Below are positions 11,385-12,249 of a DNA stretch of 12,249 nt, in pieces; position 1 is the first letter of the stretch; every line of letters begins with the position of its first letter. The DNA is from an uncultured Micrococcales bacterium (GTDB taxonomy: Bacteria > Actinomycetota > Actinomycetes > Actinomycetales > Microbacteriaceae), in contig CAJXMQ010000026.1 in the NCBI GenBank assembly GCA_913056225.1, positions 1-12,249 of the forward strand, written 5' to 3'. A program made the translations under genes and the position numbers. Below the pieces are notes generated by a model. The model saw only the letters and a program-made list of their open reading frames with translations. It made no database searches and was not told the origin of the DNA.

Positions 11385-12187
11385 TGAAATTTACCCAACT
11401 GTTCGACCAGGTTGATTGCATCCTGCGATGCTTGGACGTTATGAACTCTAATCCCCCAGAGACTGTGTTGCATCAATAATGCAGTCAGCACAGCTGTCGC
11501 TAAATCTCTTCGATGGTTGTCCATCTCGGTCATTTCAGGGTCCAGCGCACTTGATAAAAACCTTTTTCTGGAGTGCCCAACCAAGATTGGCATCTGAAGT
11601 TTTTTTAGCTCATCCAGCCTTGCAACCAACTCCCAGTTCTGACCCATGTCTTTGTTAAACCCAAGACCTGGATCAACGATGATTTTGTCTTTGGAGATTC
11701 CAGCACCGATGGCTCGATCCAGTTGTTTGGAAATCTCAGCAACAACCTCTTGGGCGACGTTTTTGTAATCAGCCTCTGAGTACATCTCTTTTGAATGACC
11801 GCGCCAGTGGCTAAGGATGTAGTGGGCATCGTTTGCCGCCACCACCCTGTGCATGTCGCTATCCGCCAACCCACCGCTGACATCGTTGATATACCTAGCA
11901 CCCATGCTCAGAGCAATCTCGGCGGTTGAGGCATTCATGGTGTCAACACTTAGGTCAATCACCTCGGCAAGTTCATTCAATACCGGAAACAGCCTTCGCT
12001 GCTCCTCGTCGCTTTCTATTCGGCTGGCCCCGGGTTTGGTGGATTCAGCACCAACATCGATGATCTCTGCCCCCTGTGAGTGCATAAGCTGCGCCTGCGC
12101 ATAAGCAGCCTGCGGATCATTGAACAGCCCTCCATCGCTGAAGCTGTCTGGAGTTATGTTAAGCACTCCCATGAGTTTTGGTCTCAT
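11381..12187 (-). CDS. folP: Dihydropteroate synthase
   Basis: 268 residues, a complete TIM-barrel DHPS. It condenses 6-hydroxymethyl-dihydropterin pyrophosphate with p-aminobenzoate, the step targeted by sulfonamides. Motifs are MGVLNITPDSFSDGG (6-20) with the pyrophosphate-binding asparagine, GAEIIDVGAESTKPGA (39-54) as the pABA loop, DVSGG (102-106), HWRGHS (127-132, where many relatives have MH), VDPGLGFNK (171-179), VGHSRKRF (203-210) and IRVHNV (246-251). The protein matches the functional actinobacterial FolP1 class rather than the FolP2 paralogue, because every catalytic loop is intact. The ATG overlaps the folE stop as ATGA. The nearest AGGAGG is about 19 nt upstream, too far to serve it, so re-initiation after folE is likely. 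Confidence 0.96.
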   Translation of the reverse strand: MRPKLMGVLNITPDSFSDGGLFNDPQAAYAQAQLMHSQGAEIIDVGAESTKPGASRIESDEEQRRLFPVLNELAEVIDLSVDTMNASTAEIALSMGARYINDVSGGLADSDMHRVVAANDAHYILSHWRGHSKEMYSEADYKNVAQEVVAEISKQLDRAIGAGISKDKIIVDPGLGFNKDMGQNWELVARLDELKKLQMPILVGHSRKRFLSSALDPEMTEMDNHRRDLATAVLTALLMQHSLWGIRVHNVQASQDAINLVEQLGKFQ

Positions 12188-12249
12188 TTGGAAATTAGCC
12201 CCATCGCCTCCTGGCGATGCTCAATTTGTTGCATCACTCCACGAGCAGA
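12184..12249 (-). CDS. folE: GTP cyclohydrolase I, C-terminal end only (partial)
   Basis: The last 21 codons of a minus-strand gene that enters from the right edge. The sequence SARGVMQQIEHRQEAMGLIS, then K and TGA, matches the end of FolE1, whose C-terminus normally reads TSAxRGxF followed by a helix such as RxEALxLI. FolE converts GTP to 7,8-dihydroneopterin triphosphate, the first pterin step. Its position directly upstream of folP with an ATGA overlap is the standard actinobacterial order (Rv3609c-Rv3608c). Only the terminal strand and helix are visible; the zinc ligands and GTP site lie outside the window. Confidence 0.8.
   Translation of the reverse strand, partial: SARGVMQQIEHRQEAMGLISK

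Noticed and set aside
11900..12060. FolP2-type inactive DHPS paralogue
   Set aside because: The pABA and pyrophosphate loops (ITPDSFSDGG, ESTKPGA, VGHSRKRF) are all intact and the gene is in the canonical folate operon.
1..12249. CRISPR arrays, insertion sequences, prophage, toxin-antitoxin or defence genes
   Set aside because: No regularly spaced repeats, transposase or integrase motifs, or defence-type domains were seen; coding density by housekeeping genes leaves no room.

Overview
The window looks like a chromosomal segment of an actinobacterium, most likely a low-GC, compact-genome member of the Microbacteriaceae (freshwater Luna/Rhodoluna-like), judged by protein signatures and gene order rather than by any database search. 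Supporting signs are the order folE-folP-folB-folK-DUF3180-DUF2520-panC-lysS-clpC, which parallels the Mycobacterium tuberculosis Rv3609c to Rv3596c region, and the grouping of proC, a 32-residue bS22-type ribosomal protein and a SerB-like HAD hydrolase, which parallels Rv0500 to Rv0505c. Base composition is near half G+C by eye. Genes are packed with 0 to 15 nt gaps or 1 to 14 nt overlaps, and TTG/GTG starts are frequent.

Layout: one gene runs on the plus strand, the HAD-IB hydrolase at 34-741. Everything else is on the minus strand. Reading in the direction of transcription (right to left): the 3' end of folE, then folP, folB and folK (folate), a DUF3180 membrane protein, a short DUF2520/Rossmann protein and panC (pantothenate), lysS, and a 54-residue membrane protein. 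A regulatory gap at 6732-6820 follows. Then come clpC, a SOUL protein overlapping clpC by 4 nt, an ArgA-type N-acetyltransferase, an anchored extracytoplasmic protein, proC, an ArsR-like regulator with a long charged tail, and a 2TM protein. The last gene is the bS22-like gene with its own promoter; it converges on the HAD gene.

The right half is a housekeeping cofactor/translation operon: three consecutive folate steps (DHPS, DHNA, HPPK) plus GTP cyclohydrolase, pantothenate ligation, and lysine charging. The left half begins with its own clpC promoter and holds a protease chaperone, one arginine and one proline biosynthesis enzyme, and several poorly characterised small or membrane proteins.

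No mobile element, CRISPR array, tRNA or rRNA was seen, and no gene-free stretch exceeds about 90 nt. The most interesting points are: small genes that are easy to miss (749-847 and 6821-6985); TAGAYT-type -10 hexamers 6-7 nt ahead of start codons without a Shine-Dalgarno, suggesting leaderless mRNAs; an ArsR regulator with an apolipoprotein-like tail coupled to a 2TM protein; a shortened DUF2520 protein next to panC that could be the ketopantoate reductase; and a ClgR-like dyad upstream of clpC. I do not see a convincing new defence-type or biosynthetic system.
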